A stretch of DNA of 64,000 bases from Anaspis maculata (Eukaryota > Arthropoda > Insecta > Coleoptera > Scraptiidae): contig OX421966.1 of NCBI GenBank assembly GCA_949128115.1, positions 69,499,416-69,563,415 of the forward strand, given 5' to 3'. A program made the translations under genes and the position numbers. Within the stretch, counting starts at the first letter, position 1, and each line of letters begins with the position of its first letter. This document shows, in pieces, positions 34,707-47,418 of the stretch. Under the pieces are notes generated by a model, which was not told the DNA's origin, ran no database searches, and saw nothing but the letters and a program-made list of their open reading frames with translations.

Positions 34707-36256
34707 AGGGTGTCCCGAAATCAATGCAACAAAATTCACAAGGAGGTGAACAATTGAAAAATAAGGGGTCTCCCTTGGTGAAAATACTCTCGCAAACGTA
34801 ATAACGGAGATACAGGCCGTCAAAGTTGGTTTTTCAAAACAGTTTAATTTCAAATTTGAACCAAAGTTTACCAAAATAAATCTCTATCGAACAATGATAA
34901 CGCATTTTATCAAACATTTTCAGGGGCAAAGATAATGGTACCTATCTTACGAGATAAAGAGACCTTCTCCCTTTCCCCCCTATTTTTCACCCCCTTGGAT
35001 ATTTTTGAAAATTGTTGCAATTTTTTGATTCTACGTTCAATTTAGAGAAGAAAGTTACTCGTGCAAAATTTCGATTGAAGGCTTCATTTTTGAGATATTT
35101 GGGTTTGAAACTTCGGAGAACATCTCGAAAACACCACTTCCAAGGCTTTAAAAATTTCAAGGCCTTTGTTTAAAAGAAATCAATTCTATTTGCTTAGTTA
35201 ATTTCACTGACATGCTCCTTAATTCTAGTCTCAAACTTTCTACCTGATTGGCCAATACAGAGTGTCCCGAAATTAATGCAACAAAATTTACAGGGAGGTA
35301 GAAAATTGAAAATTAAGGGACCATCCTTGATAAGAATACTCTCACAAACGTAATAACGGAGATACAGGCCTTCAAATTTGGTTTTTTAAAACACTTTTTT
35401 TGGCAAATTTGAACCAAAGTTTGCTGAAATAGGACTCTATCGAACAATGATAACGCATTTTGTTAAACATTGTTAGGGGCGAAGATAATAGGGGGTACCT
35501 TCCCCCTTTTTTCCTTATTTTCCACCCCCTGGAATATTTTTGGAAATTGTTGCAATTTTTGAATTTCACGTTCAATTTAGAGAAGAAAGTTACTTTTGCA
35601 AAATTTCGATCAAAGGCTTCATTTTTGAGATATTTGGGTTTGAAACTTCGGAGAACATCTCGAAAACACCACTTTCAAGGCCTTAAAAATTAAAATTCAA
35701 GAAAACTCAAGATTCCTCGACTGAAATAAGTTTTCTAGGTGTTTCAAGTCGATAAACCACCATTTTTGCTGAGAAACATGAAGCTTTTCAGAACAAAAAT
35801 ATTTGGGCCCTGAAAAGTGGCGGTTTTGAGATGTTCTCCAAAGTTTCAAACCCAAATATCTTAAAAATGAAGCCTTTAATCGAAATTTTGCAGAAGTAAC
35901 TTTTTTCTCTAAATTGAACGCAGAATTCAAAAATTTCCAAAAATATTCCAGCGGGTGGAAAATAAGGGAAAAAGGGGGAAGGTACCGCCTATTATCTTTG
36001 CCCCTAAGAATGTTTAACAAGATGCGTTATCATTGTTCGATAGAGTCCTATTTCAGTAAACTTCGGTTCAAATTTGAATGAAATCGGCTCAACGGTTCAA
36101 AAGTTATGCTAAAGAAAGTGTTTTAAAAAACCCAATTTGAAGGCCTGTATCTCCGTTATTACGTTTGTGAGAGTATTCTTATCAAGGACGGCCCCTTAAT
36201 TTTCAATTTTCTACCTCCCTGTAAATTTTGTTGCATTAATTTCGGGACACCCTGTA
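34706..36256. mobile_element. Foldback complex (TACAGGGTGTCCCG family) inside the Penelope element
   Basis: The first arm starts at 34706 (TACAGGGTGTCCCGAAATCA). A second, complete palindrome spans about 35260-36256, with termini of the same sequence and arms of about 440 bp. Between them (about 35170-35260) lies an inverted piece of the Penelope GIY-YIG region, also present in forward orientation from 36250. The simplest view is insertion at a TA inside the GIY-YIG frame, followed by an inverted duplication. Copies of the same family lie at 55161-56085 and 57483-58512. Confidence 0.7.
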
Positions 36257-36952
36257 TTGGCCAATCAGGTAGAAAGTTTGAGACTAGAATTAAGGAGCAT
36301 GTTAGTGAAATTAACAAAGCAAATAGAATTGGTTTGGTTTCTTTGACGCAAAATCACATTTCAGTTCACATATAGGTAATCATATCGCACCATAATTTCA
36401 ATTTAGACAGAAATTTCAAAATATTACACACAGAATATAAATACAGCAGGAGACTTCTTTTAAAATCACTAGAGATAACTAAATCTTTATGTAACACTAG
36501 AAGAAACAGTTTGAATGAACAAACAGAATGTTTTTTAGGTAAAGATACATTCTTAATTTTAGTAAAAGCAATTCAAAAATACACATCCAAATAGCTGTTC
36601 CTGTTCCTTCGAATTGTTTCTTTTAGAGTACCCACAAAAACAAGTATTGTTATCTAATATCGTTTATACCGCTTTGCCTTTATAATCACCTTTATAGTCA
36701 ACAATAGTACAGGTACTGTCAATTTACTGCCAATTTACTGCCAATTTTTACTAAAAACAAGCACTTTATACACTTTTTTGAATAGTTAAAGCCTGTACCA
36801 TTGTTTTTTCTTATTTCTGTATCTAATATTTTATTTATTTAACAGTTTTCTGATGATGAGGGTCTTCCTCGAAACAATTGTCAATAAAAACCTTTTTTAA
36901 AAAACAACAAATACGTGGTGTGACTGGAACAACCTTACATTTATCTATCAAC
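36250..36952 (+). pseudogene. Penelope-like element, GIY-YIG remainder and 3' end, plus copy
   Basis: The sequence resumes as IGQSGRKFETRIKEHVSEIN, continuing the domain interrupted at 34706. It then mirrors the minus copy at 31210-31900 base for base with scattered differences, including the ribozyme and the terminal CGTGGTGTGACTGG. Confidence 0.8.
36844..36891 (+). ncRNA. Hammerhead ribozyme of the Penelope-like element (plus copy)
   Basis: GTTTT, CTGATGA (36850-36856), stem II GAGG/CCTC, GAAA (36871-36874), AC-AATT-GT, cleavage triplet GTC (36880-36882) and AAAAAC. It differs from the minus copy mainly in the stem II loop. The core is intact. Confidence 0.87.
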
Positions 36953-37852
36953 CTGCCAAATTCTGAAAGAATCCAATCAGTGGCGTAGAAGCTATGAGGG
37001 ATCACCTTAACTCAACTTTCCTTCGGATGCTTCTAAATTATTGACCCCCATAACTCCTACACCACTGGTTGAGTTCTTTCAAAATTCAGCAAGTCGGTAG
37101 ATAGTTTCGACAAATCAGTGTACGCCGAATTTGAGTTATTTTCGTCAGAGCATCACTGAGGTGCAATTTTTTAAAATCCGAAAAAAGTCAAGTTTGAAGG
37201 GCTGTATCTTCGTTATTAAGCCGAACTTTGCAAAATGGTGTATAGGTTTCCTGCATATATTTTGACGAGATCTACTCACAGTTAATTTTTTTGCTATCAT
37301 CGCTTGAACACCCTGTGTATACGATAATACCCAAGTCAAACGACCTGTTTATCGCGAGCTTGTCGTTAATCGATGATCGCTTTTAATTGCGGATTCGCAT
37401 CAAAATATTTTTACGATTATGAGAAGTCGCGGAATTTTGTCGGGCACCAGGTGCTCTCCATGAGCCGATACGTATGCTAATGGATTATTTAATTCCTTTT
37501 TAACGCTTCTACTTTTTCTCCAGAAATTCGCTTAGGAAAAAAAAGCCGCCGCGTGCTTATTAACATATCATTTGAAACCAAATTTAAAACGCATCAGTTT
37601 TATTTCGAATCAAAAGCAGCATGAGATGAGCTCGTTAAGGACTCGTCTGAATTGGAACCGTCTGAAGTTATGGTGTGTCTATTTATTTGTCGCTGTTTGC
37701 AATTACTGTCAGCGATTAAGGTGAATTGACGCTCTTCTGGAATCATTATGGCTGGTGGTTAGAGGCTTACCAAGAGCCGTTCACGCCGAGGTTCACGCCA
37801 ATCAAGTTATTGCAAAATGTCGCTTGTTGAGTCTCATTACAACTGTAACTAG

Positions 37853-40187
37853 AATTTTTTTTTTTTTTTTTTTTTTCATTCATTTATTACGCTGCATTAA
37901 TCACCAGGATTATGAGCAGCTGGATCGACGATGTGTTATCTACAAATTAGCATATAAATTGATGGATTTAAAAAACGAGAGGACATTTTCGGCTAGTTCA
38001 GGTTTGGTAAGAATTTCGGGGCTTTCGACAATTTGGTGAGATATTCTGATATGATGAAACGATGGACAATCATGCAGAATATGATGAATTGTGAGCCGAG
38101 TGTTGACACAAGTTTCGCAATTTGGAGGGTTTTGACGCAACATCAGGTACGAGTGGGTTAATTTTGTATGGCCAAGCCTGATTCGGGTCAACTTCACCTG
38201 TTCGGGTCTATGTTCGGGGAGCGGAAGAGTGCCTCTCACAGAGGGTTTTATCGTCTTCAATCTGGAAAGGTTTTGGTCCCAATTTATCTGCCATAGATTC
38301 TGTATTTTTGATCCCACGTACGATTTTATGTCAGACTGAGTATGTATTTTCATAATTGGCGCAGTCTCAGAACTAGCAGTGGTTTTTGCTTCTGTATCCG
38401 CTCTCTCATTACCATCGATTCCGACATGGGAAGGTACATATAAAAGAGTGATTCTGTCGCCGCTAGCTGAGATTTCGTCCCTTATCATTTGTATTAATGG
38501 ATTATTCGAGTTAATTTGGGATACGTTTTGGAGCGAGCAAAGAGAATCAGAGCAAACAAAAAACATTTCTTCGGGGAATAGGTTCACATGTTTGATGGCC
38601 TGAAGGATAGCATACAACTCAGCCGTATATATGCTGCAATGTTGTGGCAAACGATATGAGCACCTATCCGACGGAACGATCACTGCTGCTGCTACCCTAT
38701 CACCAGATTTTGAGCCATCAGTGTATATGATCTTATGACTGGGAGATTGAGAGATTATCTCTTGGAACTCTGTTGTAATTAGTTGATGATTTGTCTGAGT
38801 TTTGCTAAATTTTGCCAGTGAGAGATTTATTTTGACAGCAGAGACTTTCCAAGGAGGAATTGAAGATTGGTTCCATGTTAGGATCTTTGATGGTATTTTG
38901 TAATCGACTTCACTTTGAATCCGATGTAACCTTTCATACAACGGAGGAACGATATTGGGGTTGGCGTTGTAGATAGCTCTGAACCTGTCTGTGAATGTCA
39001 AAGAGTGATTTATGTTTCTAGGGATAGATGACAAATTTATGCAGTAGTTTAGGGTCAGCTGTTTAATTCGATAGTCGAGAGGGATTACATTGGCCAAAAC
39101 AAGAAGACTTTCCACAGGAGTAGTACGGAATGCACCCAGTGCTATTCTAACAGCAGTCGATTGTATGGACTTGATTTCTTTGAGGTATGTTTTTCTAGCG
39201 GTGGAATATGCCAAGAGTCCATACTCGATGCGGGACTTAATCAGGCTGTTGTAGATCATCAACAATGTTTTGGAATCTGCTCCCCACTCATAGCTAGATA
39301 ATGTTCTCATTAAATTCAAACCCATGCTACATGCTTTCTTTACATGGTCAATTTGCTTTTTCCAATTTAATTTTCGATCGAAGATAACACCTAAAAACTT
39401 GACCGAATCCAAAAACCTTAGGCTTCTCCCATAAAGTCGTAGAAGTGGGGAAGAAGTTATTTTATTTTTACCAAAACATACGCAACAAGTTTTTTCGATG
39501 GAGAATGTGAAGCCAGATTCCTTGCTCCAATATTCAAGGGTGTTCAATGCGTCTTGCAGTGTTTTTTGTACAGTTTTTGGGTCCCTTCCACTGAGGTAAA
39601 CAACCAAATCGTCAGCGAACAAACCATATCTAACTGGAGATTTTATTTTTTTCATTGACTCGTTTATCGCAATAAGAAAGAGGGTTACGCTCATATTGGA
39701 GCCTTGTGGGATACCATTTTCAAGTTGCTTAATTAAAGAGATAGCGTTATTTATTCTTACTTTAAATTTTCTATCGTGCAAGAAATTTTGTATGAACGCC
39801 AAGATATTTCCTGTGAAGCCCCATTTTTCCAGTTGTGTCAGAATAGGATGCGTCCATGTCATGTCATACGCTTTTTGTATATCAAAAAAGATTGCAGTCA
39901 AACTTTGTTTATTGGCAATTGCTTCATGTATCTCTGATTCGAGTTGAACAATGTTATCACTTGTTGACCGATGTTTTCTGAAACCATTTTGAGCACCATT
40001 TAAAAGATTAAGATGTTCAAGAGTCCAAACCAATCGATTATTAATAATTTTTTCAAGTACTTTGCATAATGTGCAGGTTAGAGATATAGGACGATAAGAG
40101 TTTTTCTCTTCATTAGGTTTATTTGGTTTCAGCAGCGGGATGACAACTGATTCAGCCCAAGTAGTCGGAAATTGGTGCCTTCGCCTT
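37853..40187 (-). mobile_element. I-type LINE, 5'-truncated, with TSD
   Basis: It ends in an A tail (T-run at 37855-37876 on the + strand). It is flanked by CTGTAACTAG (37843-37852) and CTGTAATTAG (40188-40197), a 10-bp target duplication with one mismatch. The 5' half, including ORF1, the endonuclease and the first RT motifs, is missing. Confidence 0.85.
37940..40187 (-). CDS. I-type LINE ORF2 fragment: reverse transcriptase and RNase H
   Basis: The frame stays open from the truncated 5' end (40187) to a stop at 37940, about 748 codons, with no internal stop. Counting from codon 40033, RT motif A is FFDIQKAYD (D51), motif B is GIPQGS (107-112) and the catalytic motif is FADD (139-142). Upstream SYRPISLTCTLCKVLEK is also present. 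An RNase H domain follows at about residues 435-570, with YTDGSK, TAELYAI, CSDSLCS and HVGIDGNERAD. The C-terminus has a CETC...HHILHDC cysteine-histidine cluster. RT plus RNase H defines the I group. Lacking a start and endonuclease, it cannot move by itself. Confidence 0.88.
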
Positions 40188-40339
40188 CTGTAATTAGGGC
40201 TGATCTAGGGTTTTCGTAATAAACATTTTTATGTGATTTTCTCTCGCCTCTAAACCAAACTGAGACAAAATATTTGATAAAAACCAGTTTTCGTGTTATT
40301 TTCTTCACAGGTTTTCAAACTCCCCACCTCCAATTTCTC

Positions 40340-40860
40340 AAAATAGGTCGATTTTTATTCTGGAGGAACGTCTAGGACATGTACCTATTGCCACATTTCT
40401 ATTTCCAGCCCCTTTACCCCCACCTATTCCTACTTTGAAATTTCAAATAGCATTATCTTTTGATACATCAAATTAAAGACATTAAAAAACTCTTTCTGGT
40501 CAAACATGTTTTAGATTTTTTTTAAACTACCCCTCAACCTCCTCAAAGTTCTCTCATTGTTAATCAAAGGGAAGTTTTTATCTTATTAACTCCTGATTCT
40601 TGGAACATGGATTTTTCAGCAAGAACAGGTCGACTTTTATTTCGTAGGGGGCATCTAAGACATGCATCGCCAAATTTCTTTCTTCAACCCCTTCGCCCCC
40701 ATTCTACCCTACTTTCGTAGGTCCCATCAGCGTCCCCCACTTTGTGATACATGAAATTGAAGGTGATAAAATTATCTTTTTGCGAAAAATAATTTTTTTT
40801 TGAACCACCCTCTAACCCTTGTCGAAAATTTTCTCATTGAATCTTCCTCATTTAATTTTA
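40340..40860. repeat. Relics of the foldback family seen at 53348-54429
   Basis: Two half-length pieces contain ACAGGTCGACTTTTAT-like sequence, CCCCTTCGCCCCCA and GATACATCAAATT-type stretches. They are in the same order as in the intact copy at 53400-53590, with many changes and no clear termini. Confidence 0.5.
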
Positions 40861-41674
40861 TTCTCAACCTGAAGTGAATAACTTTGATATGTCAGTGTAT
40901 AATATCGTCTCATCAACGTACCTGATTTGTTTCGAATTGTTTGAAATTTTCCTGCATTTTTTCCAGATTTCCTGAAAATTTCATTGATTGTTTCCAGATC
41001 GTCTCAAACACCGGAATCCATTTCCTTTCTTTCTAATATTTCAATAAATTGGGTCACAATGATTGCTTCAAATTGCCTCCAGCTTGTCTCAAATGGGGTA
41101 CTTGCCAATTTTTTTTATTGGCCTAATCGAAAGTATGAGTAAAAATATTGAACCCGTATTTTTTCTTTATCCTAAATTGCTAGTGCCTGTTTCAAAAATG
41201 TATTTGTGACGTCACAAATATGTATACTAAAAACGAGACTAAAAACTAAACAAACAGCACTGTTGGGTTGAAAACTCAAGAAATGTAAAAGTGGCATCAC
41301 AATATTTGAAAAATACAAACATGAAAATTTTACTGAAGTTCCCCTACTGTTACCAAACCCTTTTAAAAATTTTACCAATTTTTTTCGGTATAAAATTAAA
41401 ACATTCCACTCAAAAATGTAGGTACAATGATAGTGATTATAGATAACATGTATAGGTAGTTAAAGATTAAAAGTTATAAAATATAAAAAATCTCCTCCAC
41501 TGACTGCCTCGAGTTGATAAAAGTTCCCATAACTGACGCAGCATTGCCACGTTGGAACCTCGGTTGGAACGTAACACTGATCCTTTGTCTTGGGTAAAGT
41601 TTGGATCGTGGTTCTTTCGTGGTTGTTCGCAATAAGTTTCCTAAAGAATCAATGAAGTTGATTGCATCCAAGCA

Positions 41675-43010
41675 CTAGGGACCCAAGGTTTCCACCACAA
41701 AGGGAACGAAAGAGTAGTTATTGTTTTCCAAATGTTTGTATTTGTTCCTCTTTCTTGTGGCCGCATTCGCAGCAATCGCACCGCCATTAGCTGAGGCAGA
41801 CTTCACGAGGGATGAAGCCAGCGTATTCACACAGGTCTCGTCCCAGATAAGCATCTGACCTCGTGTCCAGGGAATGAGAGTTACACCGTCAACCCGCTTT
41901 CCATCTTCCCTACTCAGACCTGCTGGCTCCAGAACTGTTGGTATTTTTGCTGACTGCAAAGCACGCCAGATGATGTTATCCAGCTCCTGGTGTCTGGAGA
42001 AGCGACCTGTACTTTCAGTACAGCGTAAACCATGCAATCCATCGCTCTCTACATTCTCACCACAAATGCACCTGTGTGGGACACAGATCTGGCAACCAAG
42101 GCGAAAGGCAGCGGATATACGGAAAGTATTGTTGTCTAAAAGAGTGCCCAGAGACCTTGATGGAAGAGTTGTCAGCCATCCACTTGATTCCGCTTTCATG
42201 GCAGCAAGGTGTCTTGCTTTTGCTTTTGGTGATGCGAATGTCAATGTCAGCGTTTCAAGGATTCGGCTGCTATTGATCGTGTCCCAGTTTCGTTGGACCT
42301 TCTTGGCTGTTTGGATCATTGTTGGTCATGCTCCACATTCCCATGGTTTCCAGGTAGGTAATCCGCAACTGAGATCTCGTCGGGTCAGGTCAGGTCAGAC
42401 ACATAATTTATATGGAACTCAAGAATGCTGGCATAGCGATATCTTCTAACTTCCGGATGCCTAAGCCACCAAGGCCACCAGGTAATGCTGCAAAGATCCA
42501 TTGTTCTTCGGACAAACTGCAATTCATTATGTCTTCCAGCGTTGATTTTATATTGGCATCCATGGGGGCTAGTAGTTCAGGATATTTCCAACAAGGAACT
42601 GTCCGTGAAAGATGAATTAATTTTGGAACTGCAAAACAATGCTTCAGAAGGTAATTTGCTACGTGACAATTCAATAGTCTTTCAGCCTTTTGAACAAAAG
42701 TGCAATATCTTGTTGCTTCTTATTGAAAACGTTGGTGATCGCAGTTGACAAAAGAGGAGCTCCCAGTAGCTCCAGATCCTTCTCAATAATTTTGATTCCA
42801 AGTGATTTTCGATCGAAATCTGCAATGATATCTGGACGTGGAGTCGAAAGGAAGTATAATTCACATTTCGAGTGATTGATTTCTAACCCGAGAGTTTGAC
42901 ACTCATTTATTATATTTTGGAAATCATTCGATACTGTTTCTGGCAAACCAGCCAAAAAACCATCGTCAAGGTACCGAATGTTCAGGGTTGCACTTGAAAT
43001 TTCAACCAAT
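41675..43010 (-). pseudogene. Retroelement RT with restriction-endonuclease-like C-terminus, frameshifted
   Basis: Three minus-strand pieces belong together. 43009-42671 has the RT catalytic RYLDDGFLAG and LGLEINHSKCE. 42674-42408 has FAVPKLIHLSRTVPCW and LPGGLGGLGIRKLEDIAMPAFL. 42319-41675 has WLTTLPSRSLGTLLDDN-like sequence, then a Cys/His cluster (CQICVPHRCICG...HGLRC), then KRVDGVTLIPW...LIWDETCV. The last part resembles the R/K-x-D-x(11-14)-D core of restriction-like nucleases that follow the RT in R2-type elements. The nuclease assignment is inference. Shifts between the pieces make it non-functional. Confidence 0.65.
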
Positions 43011-44611
43011 AGATTTCTTCTCCTGAAATTTTCAGGAAATACTATTTATTACTCTTCTTGATGATTGAAAGTATTTCCAGTCAAATCTGTTTTATTGGCA
43101 AGTACCTCATCGTCCAGAAATTAGCTCAAATCGTCTACAAATTGATTCAAACTGTCTCTCGCCTGCCTCAAATGCTCTTCAATTTTTGTCTAGATTTATT
43201 ATTTTACTCTCAACTTTTTTTCATTGTTTTAAATCATCTAAAAACTAAGTCATCTACGAATTGTCTCGATATGTCTCTGAAGTGTCTTCAGATATGTTGT
43301 GTTAATTTGTTGATTCAGAAGATTATTTCAATACATACCTTCTGATTCAGTTTGGTTTTATCTTTTTCATTTGTTTTCTTTTGGCCCCAAATGCTATTCA
43401 CGTTATCTAGCATCAGCTTATGTTATTCTCTTCAAATTATCTCCAAATAGTCTTGAGTGGTCTCCAAATCGAATGAGTTGCCTCAGGTTATCTACTTCAT
43501 CTCCATCATCTTCGTACTGTGCTCGGTACTGCCTTTTCAAATTGCCGCGAATTGGCTGCAAGTCTGCTACAAATCTTCTCAACTAGTCTACAAAGTGTCT
43601 CGAACTGGCTCCAAAATGTCTCAAACTGCCCAAACATTTCCACGAGATGTTCCCCAATCACTGATAATATATGCTCCCAAACTGTGCCAAAATTAGCCTC
43701 AATTTTGTCCAAAATGTTCCATATATTTATTTACCAATTGATCTGACTCAACTCAAATAGAATTATCTTGGATAACGTGGGCCATTCAAAGTATAATTCA
43801 GGAAATGTGGTAGTGGAATAGCGAATCAAGAAAACTTGAAGTGAGTGCATTTAGACACACATGAAAGACAAATTATGTAGACTTTTGTAGACAACTTGAA
43901 TTATATTTTTATAGATAATTTGATATAACTTGAGGTTGATCCAGGAAAATTTAGAGGTTGGAGTTGATTCAGGTCTGAATGAAAACAAGTTAGGAAAAAT
44001 GGAGCAGAATCCACATAAGAGTAGTCAGTAGGTACCTCCGTAGGTACCTAACAGTGTTACTTAACATAAAATAGTATCAGTAGTATAAATAGCATTCGGG
44101 ATTGGAAGGAAACCAAGTGAGAAAATGAGAATGCGACTGAATCAACACATGAGAATTTGAGAAAATCCGCAGACAAAGTGGGGAGTGGAACAAAATAATC
44201 AAAATAGAAGAGCATTGGAGACACTTCGGTGACAGCTCGGAGTGACTATAGACTATTTCAGTCAATTCTCGCCCAATTTGAGGAAACTAGGAGCCAGATT
44301 TGATCAATCTGTTGATGAATTATAGCAATATGATATAATATGGAGACGATTGAGTCCCGAGGAAGAAAGAAAGAACAAGTCATAAAAATCAAGTCCTTCC
44401 GCTAGCCTTTCAATTTTTAGTACGGGAACATTCAAGATGATTTGGAGACAACTCGTGAAAACGTTGAGGCTAGGCAATGTGAGACATTTTGGAGCCAGTT
44501 TATTTACTCCGGATTGTCTCTGAATTGTGTTAGACTATCCAAAACTGTTTCAAAAGTGTCTCAAAGTACCTTTAAATATCACCAAATTACCGTAAACTGT
44601 TTTCATAATAT

Positions 44612-46980
44612 CTACAATACACAATATTGCGTGACCGCTTAGCGCATGCGCTAAAAAAACGAGGTGATTCGTTCTAAGTCTTCCATATGTTACGCTGTAG
44701 AATAGATGATTCTCAAACTCAGCTCAATGGATTATGCGTCGTTTTCAAGTAGAAGTGATCACATAGAAAAATCGGAGTAACCCTCGTAGTGCGGCGGTTA
44801 GTGGACGATTTTGAGACCTACCTTACATTTTATTCTGGAGCATTCAAACTTGGCAGAGTTGTAGTACATACTCCTAGCTTACTTTTAGGAAGTGGGAACA
44901 AGGTTGCAAACCTGGGAGAGCAGCAGTGTAGCGAGTTGTGTACCTAATAGGGGTAGATTTTAAAACCCCAACAAATCGTTCGTTTCGGTGACTTTCATGG
45001 GCCGGGATCGGTCCTCCACTTGGACATTCACTAGTTACGGGCATATATTAACCTTGGTGATGAGTTGTGGTAGCGGGTTGCCTATCTTTCAGGGGTACAA
45101 ACAGAAATCAGCGGAATCACAAATAGTCCGGACGTTACGGGGGGCTACAACCTTGCAAAGAATGATCAAGCGATGAGACTTGCCACAAAATGTTCATTAG
45201 GCCCCTGAGCAACTTTTAAGAGGTGATGTCACGGTGAGTCTCCTTGCAGACGTCGTATACAGGGTGTTCAATAATTCAAAAATACCAACTCCTGAGCCAA
45301 AAAAGTTGGAGTCGTGAAAGTCACAACATAAATTCACAATTTGATGTTTGTAAGGATAAGATGAACCGCGTCTCCATATCTTTAGCCGTTTCTGAGAAAT
45401 CCTGAAATTAGTGGTCAGTTTCATGGAAATTCACTTTTTTTCACAAACCAGTAATTTCCGAAGTGATTTCCCAAGATATTTCAGTGAAATTCGGTAGTCC
45501 TCTAAAGAGTAAAGTGAAGAATGAAATGCCGTTTGCTGCTATTGTCCCTGTTCACTATCTTCGGAAATATGACAGTCAACTCTTTTTCTTCTCATAGCCG
45601 CCATCTTGAAGTCACCCATTATTGAATAAGTGAGGAATTGATCTGTACTAATGATAATGGTCATAGGCAATAATCTTAGTGCAAAAATAACCATTTCCAG
45701 TGAGTAAATCCTTTTCAATTTACTATAGGTAATCCCGGCTATTTAAAAGTATGAAATTTTATAATGAACTACCCATTTTTTCAGAATATTCTCAGACTAT
45801 CTCAGGAAAGACTGAACTTGAATCAAAATGGTTTTGTATCCCACTTCGAAAAAGATAAAGGATAATTTTAAACACCCTTCTCCATCTATCCAATAGTCAT
45901 TTTGACCATGGTGAGCCCCAAAGCTCTATGAAACTCGTGAAAATGTGTCCAATGGTCCTACAGCTCTTTTTGGTTAATTAAAAAGAAGTTGCATACTGGG
46001 TATAGTTATTTTTGCATCTGTATTATTCTTTGAGACCATAATTTGTATTGCCAATTGATTTTCCAGTTATTCAATAATGGGTGGATTCAAGATGGCGGCC
46101 ATAAGGAGGAAAACAGTTGACTGTCGTATTTTCGAATATAGCAGGCAAGGACGGTGACAGCACACGGCATTCTCTTCCTGACTTTACTCTCTATGGTTCT
46201 ACCGAATTTCATCCGAATATCTTGAAAAATAACTGAGTAATTGAAAATGGTGATGGAAACACTATGATTCCGGTAGGTATTATTTGTTTGTGCCCCTGGA
46301 AGGTAGACAAGCCGCTTCCACGACCTATCGCCACGGTTGACATATGCCTTAAACTAGTAAAAGTCAAATGGGGGACCGATCCTTGTCCATAGAAGAAGTC
46401 ACCAAAACGGACGTTTTGTTGAGGTTTTGAAATCTACCCCTGTTAGGTAGGCAACCCGCTGCTCTTCCGGGGTTGTAACCTTGTTTCCACTTTTCAAGAG
46501 AAAGCTGGGGGTATGTACTGCAACTGTGCCAAGTCTGAATGCTCTAGAATAAAATGCAAGGTAGGTTTGATTAACCGCCGCACTATCGCAACCTATTCAT
46601 GAAAGCACATTATATGAGGGATCATTTCCAAATGCCCCAAATTACGAAATAAAAAAAAAACATGGAACACTTCAACCATAACATTCAAATTTACCACGAA
46701 ATTGTCTGGGGATATTTCATTTAATCAGGGCTGTATTGTATTGACGAAAGCATGGTGTGGCAACTGTCAGTCTTCTGAGTGGCACACACTTTTTTGACCG
46801 CTGAATATCCATTTTAAATCGGAAGACTTCACAAGTTGCTGATAAAACTGAACAAAACGTCAACGTCAAACGTCATTGTCGAATTCTGAACATCCGCGAT
46901 GATACCTTGTCACCGTTTTCTTAGTTTGCATGATATCCGTGTCGGAGCGCCACTTCCACGCAATATTGTGTAGATTGTAG
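44612..46980. mobile_element. 2.4 kb palindrome with CACAATATTGCGTG ends
   Basis: ACACAATATTGCGTG at 44619-44633 recurs inverted at about 46957-46971. The arms pair over long stretches, such as GTAGTGCGGCGGTTA near 44790 with its partner near 46590, and GCCGCCATCTTGAAGTC near 45597 with its partner near 46085. A TACAGGGTG terminus at 45258 shows a second element within. The centre is near 45850. Non-coding. Confidence 0.65.
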
Positions 46981-47418
46981 ATTGAGGATGGTCGTTTGGT
47001 CTCGGAGGATCCTATCTGCACTGCGACCTATAAGATCTTTTGTGTGTAATATTGTGTATTGGAACAAATAGTCTAAAATTTGTCTTGAATTGTCTCTAAA
47101 GTGTCTCCAATCACATTTTTGTTGTCTAAATTTTGGGTCTCCTCCCACGTTAAGCATTTGCTATTATCACCAATTATTGAAACTCCTTCGTTTGTTTTGG
47201 TTGATAGTATCGACTTCAATCTGTTTTCCGACTGTCTCTGTTGAGTACTCTTATGTCGTTTCAAGTTTGTTTTATTTTTCTCATTTACTTTTTCCACTTC
47301 TGAATCCTCTCAGTCAGAATGTGATTGAAAAAAGCAAGCCGCTTAATCTGGTATGATCTTCCGCGAACTCTTTTTGAATAATGTGTTAATCTTTTTATGA
47401 AATCAGTTTATACCTAGT

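Larger units (their letters stand above)
30120..37240. repeat. Outer inverted repeats around the Penelope region
   Basis: The sequence at about 30120-30200 (ACCATTTTGCAAAGTTCGGC, then GAAGATACAGCCCTTCAAA) recurs inverted at about 37160-37240. A terminus-like GAACACCCTGTGTATA follows on the right (37307-37322). It suggests that an older palindromic element was later filled with Penelope, Gypsy and foldback insertions. The left terminus was not identified. Confidence 0.45.
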
